A stretch of DNA of 64,000 nucleotides, from the NCBI GenBank assembly GCA_903877385.1, contig CAIRDP010000020.1, forward strand, positions 186,001 through 250,000, written 5' to 3'. The position numbers and the translations under genes are program-made. The notes under the pieces were generated by a model, which saw nothing but the letters and a program-made list of their open reading frames with translations, made no database searches and was not told the DNA's origin. This document shows, piece by piece, positions 9,704 to 18,989 of this stretch; positions within the stretch are counted from its first letter, which is position 1, and each line of letters opens with the position of its first letter. The stretch comes from an uncultured Bacteroidales bacterium (GTDB taxonomy: Bacteria > Bacteroidota > Bacteroidia > Bacteroidales > FEN-979).

Positions 9704-10840
9704 TTACTTCTTTCCTTTTTTTGCAACGGCTTTCTTTTCGGCAGCCGGAGGCCCGAGCAATTCCATGAGCTTTTTATTCAGGTCTTCGCCTCTAAGGTTG
9801 CGGCCGATGATCTTAAGATCCTTGTCGAGCAGCACATTAGCGGGGATCGACATGATGCCGTATTGTTTTCCGGCAGCATTGCCCCAACCCTGGAGATCCG
9901 AAACGTGGTTCCAGGTGAGACCGTCATCTTTAATGGCTTTAACCCATTTTGCATGGTCTTTGTCGAATGAAACGCCAAGGACGTCAAAGCCCTTTTTATT
10001 GTATCCCTTATAAGCCTTTACCACATTGGGGTTTTCACCCCTGCAGGGGCCGCACCATGATGCCCAGAAATCAACCAGCAGGAGTTTTCCCTTGAGTGAA
10101 GATAGGGTGAACGCTTTCCCGGTTGTGTCGTTCATGGTGAAATCCGGAGCAACCTGGCCTATCTGTACGGCTTTCAAAACATCAATTCTTTTCCTGATCG
10201 TCTCAACATAGGTTGATTTGTTCAGGCTGGTATCGAATGAAGCTGAAGCTTCCTGGAGCTCGGGCAATTCAAACTGGTAGGCCGATCGCATGATAAGGTA
10301 AGGACCAACCACGCTTTTGGGATTAGTCTTTGCGAAAGAAACAATATTTGCTTTCACCGCTTTATCAAGCAGGTCGGAAGCTGAATCAGCCTTCTTCATT
10401 TTCAAAGTATCATTTGCATCCTTGGCTGCCTTGTATTCCTGGTAACAGGCCTCCATCAGCTTATTGATACTGTCATTCTGCTTTTTGTACAGTTTAAACA
10501 TGTCGTGGGTTGCAGAACCTGTGATGGTCGATTTGTCAACGCTGTCGGCATAGACTTCAACGCTGATCTTTGAATTTTCAATAAAAACAGGCAAAAACAG
10601 CTTGCTTTTATCAGTGATAAACCACATCTCGGGTAAACCAATCTTGCCTTTGAACGTAAATGAACCTTTTTCAAGTTTAGCCGAATCAATCTTGACCCAA
10701 TCCGACACCTCAAATTTTTGAAGGTAAACAGTCCCGCTGTCGGAGCCTATAATTTTACCGACAATCGTGTAGCTGTCCTTCTTCCCTGCACACGATGCCA
10801 GGATGACACCGATAAGCAAAATCAAGCCTAATTTTTTCAT
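9704..10840 (-). CDS. Lipoprotein thiol-disulfide oxidoreductase, DUF4369 + TlpA/ResA thioredoxin domain
   Basis: The start is set at ATG 10840 because AAGGAGGG lies just upstream and a lipoprotein signal follows directly (MKKLGLILLIGVILASC). Residues about 25-110 are DUF4369-like (YTIVGKIIGSDSGTVYLQKF). A helical linker follows, and then a TlpA-type thioredoxin domain with WASWCGPCRGENPNV and the cis-proline loop MSIPANVLLD. Such proteins sit in the envelope and reduce disulfides, for example in apocytochromes c; a diheme cytochrome is encoded at 45107. The C-terminal tail is lysine- and alanine-rich. Domain assignment is firm, substrate unknown. Confidence 0.85.
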   Translation of the reverse strand: MKKLGLILLIGVILASCAGKKDSYTIVGKIIGSDSGTVYLQKFEVSDWVKIDSAKLEKGSFTFKGKIGLPEMWFITDKSKLFLPVFIENSKISVEVYADSVDKSTITGSATHDMFKLYKKQNDSINKLMEACYQEYKAAKDANDTLKMKKADSASDLLDKAVKANIVSFAKTNPKSVVGPYLIMRSAYQFELPELQEASASFDTSLNKSTYVETIRKRIDVLKAVQIGQVAPDFTMNDTTGKAFTLSSLKGKLLLVDFWASWCGPCRGENPNVVKAYKGYNKKGFDVLGVSFDKDHAKWVKAIKDDGLTWNHVSDLQGWGNAAGKQYGIMSIPANVLLDKDLKIIGRNLRGEDLNKKLMELLGPPAAEKKAVAKKGKK

Positions 10841-10952
10841 GAAACACCCTCCTTTTATTAGTGTGGGCAAAGGTATGGATTTCCTGAATAAAAAATTGTC
10901 TATTTTTACAAAAGGATTTATGGAAACCGACAGGGATTCCCCGTATTTTACC

Positions 10953-10960
10953 TATTTTTG
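10953..10960 (+). promoter_or_regulatory. Candidate -7 element (TATTTTTG) for the GH38 gene
   Basis: TATTTTTG fits the Bacteroidota -7 consensus TAnnTTTG and lies 47 bases before the ATG at 11008. No clear TTTG -33 box is present at the expected distance, so support is moderate. Confidence 0.4.
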
Positions 10961-11007
10961 GGTCCAAGCAGGGCAACCTGGAGGTCAAAGCAAGCAATCA
11001 AGCACTT

Positions 11008-14000
11008 ATGAAATATTCAGCCATTCTTTTAATTTTCCTTTTCATCCTGTGTGAAAAGGCAATGTCACAACCGGAAGTAAAAAAAACCACTCCAAGGTAC
11101 GACCTCAATACCGACCCGGTGTTATATACCGTAGGATACGCCCACCTGGATACCCAATGGAGATGGGACTACGAGGAAACCATAAATAAATTCATCAAAG
11201 CCACGATGGACGACAACTTCGCATTATTTGAAAAGTTCAAATCCTATGTATTCACTTTTACCGGTGCAAGACGTTATAAAATGATGAAGGAATATTATCC
11301 CGAACGTTATGAAAAATTAAAAAAATACATCAACCAGGGAAGGTGGTTTGTGGGAGGATCATCCGTTGATGAATGCGATGCAAATATCCCTTCGCCTGAA
11401 TCAATAATCCGGCAGGTTTTATACGGGAATAATTATTTCCGCTCCGAATTCGGGAAAGAGAGTGTGGATTTCCTTCTCCCCGACTGCTTCGGGTTCCAGG
11501 CACACCTGCCATCGGCTCTGGCCCATGCAGGAATAAAAGGTTTTTCGACTCAAAAGCTGGTATGGGGCTCTGCCGTAGGGATTCCTTTTAACATCGGCAA
11601 CTGGAGAGGCACCGATGGCAGGGGAGTGGTTGCTGCGCTGAATGCCACCGACTATGGAGGTGATGTTGAATTCCGCTGCGATACCGTTAAGAAATGGGTT
11701 GACCGTGTTCTTGAGAACGGGCGCAAATATGGTGTTTATGCCGACTACAGGTATTATGGAACCGGGGATATTGGTGGTTCTCCTTCAACGGAGGCTGTAA
11801 AAAATGCTGTTGGTTCGCTTAACAACCCCGACAGCAAAATAAAACTCTACCTCTGTTCATCCGACCAGCTTTTCAGGGACCTTACCGAGGTCCAGGCCGC
11901 TAAACTGCCCACTTACTCAGGAGATCTTCTTCTAACCCAGCATTCGGCGGGTTCCATCACCTCACAGGCTTACATGAAACGCTGGAACAGGAAGAATGAG
12001 CAACTGGCAATGGCTGCTGAGCCGCTTGCCGTATTTGCAGACCTGGCCGGAGGAGTCAGATATCCGCAGTCGCAGTTAAATTCAGCATGGTGGCTTGTAC
12101 TTGGAAGCCAGATGCACGACATACTGCCGGGAACCTGCATTCCAAAAGCATACGAATACGCATGGAACGATGAAGTCCTGAGCCTTAACCTGTTTTCCGG
12201 GGCCCTGCTCTCATCCGCCGCCTCGGTGATCCACGGCATGGATACCCGTGTTACCGGGCAGGCAGTGGCTGTTTACAACCCGCTTGCCATAGCCCGAAAA
12301 TCCATTGTTGACGTGGAACTCAATTATCCCGATGCGCCTCCGGAGTTTGTGAAAGTTCTTGGGCCTGACGATAAAGAGGTTCCTGTTCAGATCCAATACC
12401 GTACGAAGCATTCCATACGCATTATTTTCCTCGCTTCCCTGCCCCCGGTGGGGATCTCGGTGTTTGACGTTCAGCCTTCAGCAAAACAGTCGGAAGTGAA
12501 AACTGCGCTTAAAGCCGGCAGGAATACCATGGAAAACGAATTCCTTAAAGTGAGCGTCAATGATAACGGGGATATCAGCAGTATCTTCGATAAACGCCAG
12601 AACAGGGAAATGCTCTCTGCCCCGGCCCGGCTGCAGTTTTTGCATGAGTATCCCGAATACTGGCCGGCATGGAACATGGACTGGCGTGACCGTAAGAATC
12701 CGCCCATCGATTACGTAAAGGGCCCTGCAAAGATCAGCCTGGTATACGACGGCAAGCTTTGCGATATTATTAAAATCGAGCGTAAAGGGAGGAATTCCGA
12801 TTTCACGCAGTACATTTCCCTCGCGGCTGGCGACGAAATCATCGTCGTACGCAACGAAGTTGCCTGGCAGTCAACAGGGGTGAGCCTCAAGGCTTCTTTC
12901 CCGCTCACTGCATCAAACGTCAACGCAACCTACAACCTTGGCCTGGGCAGTATCGAACGCTCCACAAACAATGAAAAGAAATACGAAGTGCCATCCCGTG
13001 AATGGTTTGACCTGACCGATAAATCTGGAAATTTCGGTGTGAGCATTCTCGAAGACTGCAAATTTGGTTCCGACAAGCCCGACGATAAAACCTTACGCCT
13101 CACCCTGTTGTACACCCCCCATGCCAATACTTACCATGAACAGGCCTGCCAGGATTTCGGCAACCATGATTTCATTTATGCCATCTATCCGCATAAGGGT
13201 GACTGGAGGACCGCACTCACCGAATGGCAGGGCAGGATGCTGAACCAGCCTGTGAGGGCTTTCGTGGTGCCACCTCACCAGGGAGCTCTCGGCAAATCTG
13301 TCTCTTTTGTCAAAGTATCCACTCCCCAGCTTGACGTCAGGGCCATAAAAAAAGCCGAGAACAATAATGATATCATTATCCGCGTACAGGAACTGCTCGG
13401 GAAAACAACCGAAAATGCAGAGATCAGCTTCTTCTCGAAGGTTGTGAAGGCGTGGGAAGTTGACGGACAGGAGCGCACTGTAGCCGACATACAGCCTGTA
13501 AACGGGAAACTGATCATCAGCATGGATAAATTTGCAATCCGTAGTTTCAGGCTGCAGTTGGAGAAACCGGCCGAGAAGCTGTTCAATCCCACCAGCATCA
13601 CCCTGCCCCTGGCTTTTGAGGAGAATGTCCTCAGCAGCAGCAGCTATAAAAAGAATGGTAAATTTGATGCCAGCGGGGTAAGCATACCTGCCGAATTGTT
13701 TCCTTCTTCAATTTCTGTGGATGGCATTGACTTTACCCTCGGTGTGAAGGCCGATGGCAAGAACAATGCCATCGCCTGCAAAGGCCAGAAAGTACTGCTT
13801 CCAACGGCAGGCAACTATAACAGGTTGTACATCCTGGCTGCAGCAAGCAGTGACACCAATGGGGTTTTCAAAGCCGGAAACACTAAGCTCTCGCTGCGCA
13901 TCCAGGCATTTACAGGGAAGATCGGGCAGTATGACAAGCGGGTTTTTGATAAATTTGGCCGTTTGAAAGGCCTCGAAAAAGCTTATATCAAGCGTGATGA

Positions 14001-14844
14001 AGTGGCCTGGTTTGCCACCCATGTGCGCAAAGACACAGCGAATATACCATACAGTTATGCTTATTTGTTCAAGTACAGCATACCCGTAAGTTCTTCCACC
14101 GGCTTTGTTCAGCTTCCCCAGAATGATGCGATCAGGATCTTTGCCATGACCGTGGCAGACGAACCTTCGGACCAGATCGTTCCGGCAATACCACTCTATG
14201 ATGATTTTTCATGGAAGAGCCCGGTATCCCTTAATCTTACAAAATCGTACGTGGATGAAAATGCTCCTGCCCTAGCCAGCTGCAGTGTAAGCAGCAACCG
14301 CGACCTGAATGCCCTGCCGGGTAAGGTCACCAGGAACGATTATGCCGACCTGCACATGCCTAACGGGGTAACCGTGAAATATTATTATACCACACCCGAT
14401 ACCACGGTAAAGAAAAAACCGGCACAGGGCATGAATCTTTCGACCCTGGTCGACGGGATGTACGATCTCCTGCCATATGATTCTGTAAACGATGTGTGGT
14501 TTGACGAAGGCGAAAGTCGTGTTTGGATGGATCTTCAGAAGGAAATCGAGATCGACAGCCTGCATGTTTTTGCCAACCTGAACAATCACAGGGGATCTGA
14601 ATTTTTCTCCCTCTGGGGCTCAAATTCTCCTTCGCCTCCCGATGTCAACGGCGATCCAAAGTCTTCGGGATGGACTTATATGATGAGCGTCCCCAACTGC
14701 GAGGTCTGGGGCAACTCTAAAGCCCTTTACACGATTTTACCAAACAAGGGAAAAACCTGGCGTTACCTGATGTGGGTGAGCGAAGGTTCGGGCCACGGGC
14801 CTTATTACTTCAGGGAGATTGATGTGTTTGAAAGGCAGAAGTAA
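11008..14844 (+). CDS. Secreted GH38-family alpha-mannosidase
   Basis: The 1278-residue protein has a signal peptide ending near AMSQ. The catalytic GH38 domain is clear: AHLDTQWRW holds the zinc ligands His46 and Asp48, LPDCFGFQAHLPS holds the presumed nucleophile Asp159, and LTQHSAGSITSQAYMKRWNR matches the mannose-site region. A middle beta-sandwich region follows (MENEFLKVSVNDNGDISSIFDKR is the typical GH38 C-terminal domain start). The last 400 or so residues go beyond classical GH38 length and look like carbohydrate-binding or discoidin-like sandwich modules. The expected role is retaining hydrolysis of alpha-mannosides from glycans in the periplasm or outside the cell. It stands alone, without SusCD genes nearby. 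Confidence 0.9.
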   Translation: MKYSAILLIFLFILCEKAMSQPEVKKTTPRYDLNTDPVLYTVGYAHLDTQWRWDYEETINKFIKATMDDNFALFEKFKSYVFTFTGARRYKMMKEYYPERYEKLKKYINQGRWFVGGSSVDECDANIPSPESIIRQVLYGNNYFRSEFGKESVDFLLPDCFGFQAHLPSALAHAGIKGFSTQKLVWGSAVGIPFNIGNWRGTDGRGVVAALNATDYGGDVEFRCDTVKKWVDRVLENGRKYGVYADYRYYGTGDIGGSPSTEAVKNAVGSLNNPDSKIKLYLCSSDQLFRDLTEVQAAKLPTYSGDLLLTQHSAGSITSQAYMKRWNRKNEQLAMAAEPLAVFADLAGGVRYPQSQLNSAWWLVLGSQMHDILPGTCIPKAYEYAWNDEVLSLNLFSGALLSSAASVIHGMDTRVTGQAVAVYNPLAIARKSIVDVELNYPDAPPEFVKVLGPDDKEVPVQIQYRTKHSIRIIFLASLPPVGISVFDVQPSAKQSEVKTALKAGRNTMENEFLKVSVNDNGDISSIFDKRQNREMLSAPARLQFLHEYPEYWPAWNMDWRDRKNPPIDYVKGPAKISLVYDGKLCDIIKIERKGRNSDFTQYISLAAGDEIIVVRNEVAWQSTGVSLKASFPLTASNVNATYNLGLGSIERSTNNEKKYEVPSREWFDLTDKSGNFGVSILEDCKFGSDKPDDKTLRLTLLYTPHANTYHEQACQDFGNHDFIYAIYPHKGDWRTALTEWQGRMLNQPVRAFVVPPHQGALGKSVSFVKVSTPQLDVRAIKKAENNNDIIIRVQELLGKTTENAEISFFSKVVKAWEVDGQERTVADIQPVNGKLIISMDKFAIRSFRLQLEKPAEKLFNPTSITLPLAFEENVLSSSSYKKNGKFDASGVSIPAELFPSSISVDGIDFTLGVKADGKNNAIACKGQKVLLPTAGNYNRLYILAAASSDTNGVFKAGNTKLSLRIQAFTGKIGQYDKRVFDKFGRLKGLEKAYIKRDEVAWFATHVRKDTANIPYSYAYLFKYSIPVSSSTGFVQLPQNDAIRIFAMTVADEPSDQIVPAIPLYDDFSWKSPVSLNLTKSYVDENAPALASCSVSSNRDLNALPGKVTRNDYADLHMPNGVTVKYYYTTPDTTVKKKPAQGMNLSTLVDGMYDLLPYDSVNDVWFDEGESRVWMDLQKEIEIDSLHVFANLNNHRGSEFFSLWGSNSPSPPDVNGDPKSSGWTYMMSVPNCEVWGNSKALYTILPNKGKTWRYLMWVSEGSGHGPYYFREIDVFERQK

Positions 14845-14880
14845 GTAGCGAAGTAGCGAAATAGTTTCACTAGCTCGCTT
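14845..14880. repeat. Short direct repeat, AGTAGCGA units (family E)
   Basis: AGTAGCGA occurs twice in direct succession right after the stop codon of the GH38 gene, followed by AATAG and a partly complementary TAGCTCGCTT. This is the whole gap between two converging genes. It resembles the other short-word repeats of the window in placement (starting at a stop codon). A weak hairpin is possible. Confidence 0.4.
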
Positions 14881-14890
14881 GTATTTTCCG

Positions 14891-17173
14891 CTATCGTTTA
14901 TCAACGATCAGTTCATCAACAAAGATCCAGGATTTTCCTCCATGGCCGATATGCCAATCGGGGCAGGTTTTAAGTGCCCTGGCATAAAATTTCACATACC
15001 TGGCTTGTGTCAGATCAATTTTTTTTCCTGCCTCGCGTATAAAAAGTTTCTTCGCCGGATCAACGGCTTGATCGAATACGGCGGTTTCGCTCCAGGCTTT
15101 GCCATCCGCAGACACAGAAATAGCAATATGTTCCGGGTAAAAGATCCACGAATTCAGGTCCTGCAGGAATTCGGCGCTGACATAGTTGAAGGTTGTGGTC
15201 TTTCCAAGGTCTGCCACTGCTTCAAAATCCTCTCCTTCCCAACCCTGCCAGAGAACGTAATAATTGGTGGATCCCCGCTTGCCATCGGTGAGAGAACCCT
15301 GCCCGTCGGCTGAGTACCTGGCGGCAGGAGGCGTAAGGGTGGTGTATGATTTTCCCACGCCCAGGTGATTGGTAAAAGCCACACTAAAAAAACGCCTGGC
15401 TTCCGTTGCATAATCATCCACAGACAAACCTCCTTCGGTGACTGACTTCACCCTGTATTGTTTTGCCTGTATTGTAAAGATCTCCAGCTGGTCTCTGATT
15501 TCAGGCCTAAGCTGATATGATCCATCTTTCTGTTCAAGAAACCCATCCGGCCCGAGTATGTTTTTTTTCGCAATTTCGAGAACCGCGTACCTCAGGGGCA
15601 GGCGTGCTTTGCAAACCCTGGCCAAAAGGGCTGAATCTCCTCTCACAGCCTGCTCTGCCTTGTCGAAATCCTCATTGTACTTTTTGAGCAGTTCAGGGCT
15701 TAGAAAAGTGTTTGTTTCCTGCTGGGGTGAGGAATAAATCCATAATGCCTTGTCGGTATTGGCAGCCGCCTGGTTAATTTCAGCCACATACTTCCTGATG
15801 AAAACGCCGGCATTACCGTAATACCCTCCGGTAAAATCATCAATAATGGAATCCACATTATATTCAGGGTTCCATTCAAGGCGTGACAGTATCCAGGCCC
15901 GCATTTCCTGCATGTCGGAATAGGTTCCGTGGCATCCTTGTTCGAAGATCCTGCCGGTTCCGTATTTTTTGAACATCCGAAGGTTGGGCTGCAGCACATT
16001 GAAATTCGGGAAAGGCGCAATCATATTCGTAAACTGGATGACGTAATCCCAGATAAGGATATCCGGTGCAATCTTTGACCAGCCCTGCAGGTCCCTAAGG
16101 AAGGACCCGGCCGAGGTATCCTGTTCAATAGGCAGGCGGCGGTCGCACTCTATGGTGCAAAGCATGATGTTCACGTTGGCCGCCGGTTTTACATGCAGGG
16201 GAGGTTTACGTGTAAACTGATAAGCCAGGGTCGAGATCACCTTATCGGGAAAAGCGGCTGCCACCTTGTTCACGAATTCGAGGAAGGAACCTGAAGGGGA
16301 CCCTTCCCGTTTATTCACTTCGGAGCATGCATCGCATTCGCAATTTCCAAAGGTGTCCATCTGGGAAACAGACCAGAATTTTGCATCGGGATTGGCCTGC
16401 ATCATCTTTTTCAGAGTATCGATGGTGATTCTGAGCACGTCGGGATTGCTCAGGCAGAGCTGGGTTTTGCGGCGTTCACCTCCGAACATTGCATAGTATT
16501 CAGGATGTGGCTTGAAATACTTATCAGGCGGGACCAGCCTGAACATGGTATGCACCCAAAGTCCCCAGTTCCTGCTGTTTCCCCAGGCCATAAGGTCGCA
16601 GCGGCTCTTGTCAAGAAAGTCAGGGTCCTCCATTACAGTGTAATATACTTCCCTGTCTTTGAATGCCGGATGACCACTGAAGTCAAGCGCCGGCAGGCTG
16701 ATCTCTGTCTGAACAGGTATGGTTTCAGCATCCGGTGCATAAAACCTGCATCCGAGGTATTTTTCAAGAAAGGAATATACTGCGTACAAAGTACCTTTTT
16801 GGGAACCTCCGCTGAGAATTATCTTCGTCCCTGAATTTTTGATCACAAAACCGTCGGGCTCCATTGCTGAAACATTGATCGATTCGGGTATACGTTGTGA
16901 GCGCCCGATCACAAACTCACAGGTCTTCATTTTCGAGGCGTCGTCGGTGATGCTGATCCTGAGCCCGCTGATCTTTTCAAGGTATTTCTGAAGCTCGGAT
17001 GCGGCTTTTATCTCAACAGGGTTGGGATTTACAGGGGTAACGATCCGGAACAAACCCAATGAGGATTTCATCCCTCCGACCGAAAGTGTAGCAACCTGGC
17101 CTTTCACAACGGGAAATGCCATCAGCATACATAAGAATACAATATATTTATTCTCAGGGTGTTGTTTGAACAT
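14891..17173 (-). CDS. Secreted DUF4838 protein with glucuronidase-like N-terminal domain and discoidin-like C-terminus
   Basis: The 760-residue protein has a signal peptide (cleavage near VVKGQ). Residues about 35-150 resemble the GH67/alpha-glucuronidase N-terminal domain (AASELQKYLEKISG, GTLYAVYSFLEKYLGCRFYAP). The DUF4838 catalytic-like barrel follows, with WSVSQMDTFGNCECDACSEVN and the late segment RIFEQGCHGTYSDMQEMRAWILSRLEWNP. The last 150 residues look like an F5/8 type C (discoidin) module. DUF4838 proteins occur in polysaccharide-degrading bacteria; a reaction cannot be named from sequence. It converges with the GH38 gene. ATG at 17173 is preferred because the hydrophobic leader follows. 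Confidence 0.75.
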   Translation of the reverse strand: MFKQHPENKYIVFLCMLMAFPVVKGQVATLSVGGMKSSLGLFRIVTPVNPNPVEIKAASELQKYLEKISGLRISITDDASKMKTCEFVIGRSQRIPESINVSAMEPDGFVIKNSGTKIILSGGSQKGTLYAVYSFLEKYLGCRFYAPDAETIPVQTEISLPALDFSGHPAFKDREVYYTVMEDPDFLDKSRCDLMAWGNSRNWGLWVHTMFRLVPPDKYFKPHPEYYAMFGGERRKTQLCLSNPDVLRITIDTLKKMMQANPDAKFWSVSQMDTFGNCECDACSEVNKREGSPSGSFLEFVNKVAAAFPDKVISTLAYQFTRKPPLHVKPAANVNIMLCTIECDRRLPIEQDTSAGSFLRDLQGWSKIAPDILIWDYVIQFTNMIAPFPNFNVLQPNLRMFKKYGTGRIFEQGCHGTYSDMQEMRAWILSRLEWNPEYNVDSIIDDFTGGYYGNAGVFIRKYVAEINQAAANTDKALWIYSSPQQETNTFLSPELLKKYNEDFDKAEQAVRGDSALLARVCKARLPLRYAVLEIAKKNILGPDGFLEQKDGSYQLRPEIRDQLEIFTIQAKQYRVKSVTEGGLSVDDYATEARRFFSVAFTNHLGVGKSYTTLTPPAARYSADGQGSLTDGKRGSTNYYVLWQGWEGEDFEAVADLGKTTTFNYVSAEFLQDLNSWIFYPEHIAISVSADGKAWSETAVFDQAVDPAKKLFIREAGKKIDLTQARYVKFYARALKTCPDWHIGHGGKSWIFVDELIVDKR

Positions 17174-17220
17174 AAATTTGCTATTACCTTTACAAAAGTA
17201 TATGAAGCAACTGAGATATT

Positions 17221-18666
17221 ATGCGTTCAATTTTCACTTCCGGCCTCTTATTGTTGTTAAGCCAGGTAACAGCGCAGAACTGGGCTCCCGTCAATCGGAG
17301 TGAGAAGTTCAATTTCAGCCTGGCAGGATTGAACTATATCTCCAATACCATCTGGGTTGATTCTGCCGTTTCTACAGGGCAGGATTCGGTATTTTACCTT
17401 AACAGGATCGTAACGGATTGTGATACCTGTATGGCTGGTTACAAGCTCTGCAACCAGGCCGGGTTCCTGAAGAAGCAATTGTTTAAACATGCCGGGGGCA
17501 TCTATGAATTCAGGCTTCCCGGCTCCCTGGTTTTCCAAACACTTGCTGCAATTGGCCATCAATGGCTATACGATACCGCCAATTCAGTGACAGCCACCAT
17601 GAGTTCCAAAAGCTTCTCAGCTGTTTTCGGCATCAACGATTCAATAGAGCGTATCAACCTCTCAAACGGAGGCGTAATTTATTTGTCAAAGAACCATGGG
17701 ATTCTGCAGTTTACCGGCATGCCCGTAAGCAATATCTATAATTTAATGGGGATTGAAGGACGCAACCTGGGGGCTCTGGTTCCAAAGTTCGCGCAAATCT
17801 ATAATTTCCAGGTTGGGGATGTGCTGCAGTATTATCATTACGACATGAATTACGGTGTTGGGTATGGTCATGAGAACCTTACCAAGATCACAGTTCTTTC
17901 GAGGGATTCAACACAGGGATCATATACATATTATATCAGAAAGATCAGCTGCAGTTGGGAGACTGATATAATCGGCCACCATGGCGACACTACCCATACC
18001 TATGAAATGGCTACAATGAGTTTTCAGGATTCACTGACCCTTCCTGCAAACTGTTATCCGAAACAGATCTATGAAAATCCCGTTCCCACAAACCTGGCAG
18101 GCCAGAACACTTCTTTTACAATGGTCGAAACCGACTCGATGGGACTATACTGTAAAAATTTCGGAAACTTTAATTACGGGGATGACGCTCCCCTGTATGT
18201 ACACGGGAACAGTTTAAACCCTCCTCAGTCCTATGAGATTCTTGCGCCTTTAACTTTCGTCCAGGCGTATGAAAGCACATATAAAACCGGGCTTGGCAAT
18301 ACCTATACCTATCTTTGGATATTTGAGGGCGGAGAGTTAGATGAGCTTATCGGTTATGTGAGAAACGGGGATACTGTGGGGACAGTCTACGGGGATGATT
18401 TTATTCTTGCAGGGGTTCATGGTTTGAGCCCTGCCTCAGGCTTTAAAATTTATCCCGATCCCTGTACAGATCAACTGCATATCACAGGAATCACACCAGG
18501 CCAGTCCTGTTATATGCTTATTAAAGATATTGCGGGCAGGGATATTCTTACTTTGACAGGCGGTTCCATTATTGATGTTTCTGCATTGAAACCCGGGATT
18601 TATTTCCTGTTTCTCAGCGATGATCAGGGACATAATTCATGGAGAACCAGGTTTATAAAAAGATGA
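17221..18666 (+). CDS. T9SS cargo protein with type A sorting domain
   Basis: A signal peptide (MRSIFTSGLLLLLSQVTAQ) is followed by about 380 residues without a recognised domain. The last 75 residues are a type A T9SS sorting domain: FKIYPDPCTDQLHITG, then DIAGRDIL, then LKPGIYFLFLSDDQG and a basic end. It should therefore cross the outer membrane through SprA. The central part is rich in Tyr, Thr and Asn and contains paired cysteines (CDTC, CNQAG), hinting at an extracellular beta-rich fold. The gene diverges from the DUF4838 gene 47 bases away. Confidence 0.8.
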   Translation: MRSIFTSGLLLLLSQVTAQNWAPVNRSEKFNFSLAGLNYISNTIWVDSAVSTGQDSVFYLNRIVTDCDTCMAGYKLCNQAGFLKKQLFKHAGGIYEFRLPGSLVFQTLAAIGHQWLYDTANSVTATMSSKSFSAVFGINDSIERINLSNGGVIYLSKNHGILQFTGMPVSNIYNLMGIEGRNLGALVPKFAQIYNFQVGDVLQYYHYDMNYGVGYGHENLTKITVLSRDSTQGSYTYYIRKISCSWETDIIGHHGDTTHTYEMATMSFQDSLTLPANCYPKQIYENPVPTNLAGQNTSFTMVETDSMGLYCKNFGNFNYGDDAPLYVHGNSLNPPQSYEILAPLTFVQAYESTYKTGLGNTYTYLWIFEGGELDELIGYVRNGDTVGTVYGDDFILAGVHGLSPASGFKIYPDPCTDQLHITGITPGQSCYMLIKDIAGRDILTLTGGSIIDVSALKPGIYFLFLSDDQGHNSWRTRFIKR

Positions 18667-18751
18667 TCTTATTATTAACAGATTCATCCCGAGAACTGCG
18701 GATTTGCTTATCTTAGCAATACCAAACATCCGGTTCCATTAATTTTTACCC

Positions 18752-18850
18752 ATGGCCATCCAACAGTACGTTGACCGTATCAATCCCCGGTTTAAAACCG
18801 GGATATCCACTGAGCATAGTTACCGTGAAGACCTGAAAATCCTGCTTTAA
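18752..18850 (+). pseudogene. Stub of a restriction-modification enzyme (type ISP/IIG-like N-terminus)
   Basis: ATG at 18752 opens 32 codons reading MAIQQYVDRINPRFKTG then ISTEHSYREDLKILL before TAA. The pattern (short helix, INxRFKTG, TEHSYRxDL) is what I know from the first residues of large N6-adenine methyltransferase/restriction polypeptides of the ISP/IIG kind. After the stop no frame continues the family, and dinD begins 140 bases later, so the rest of a gene of over 2.5 kb appears deleted. It is too short for certainty. A palindrome, CCCGGTTT-A-AAACCGGG, lies inside it at 18786-18802. This stub is the only recognisable content of the gap 18667-18989. Confidence 0.4.
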
Positions 18851-18963
18851 GCATTCGATATAATATATAGCCCTGATATCCATAGCAATGCAAAAGAATA
18901 AAAAATTCCCTGGTTGATTGAAAGACGAAAATGTTTTTGATATCATGCGGGAGTAAGCATCAA

Positions 18964-18971
18964 TATTTTTG
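18964..18971 (+). promoter_or_regulatory. Candidate -7 element (TATTTTTG) for dinD
   Basis: TATTTTTG fits TAnnTTTG and lies 19 bases before the dinD ATG at 18990. TTTG at 18936-18939 is a possible -33 box, though the 24-base spacing is longer than the usual 19-21. Confidence 0.4.
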
Positions 18972-18989
18972 TAAAAAAACGAAATTGAC

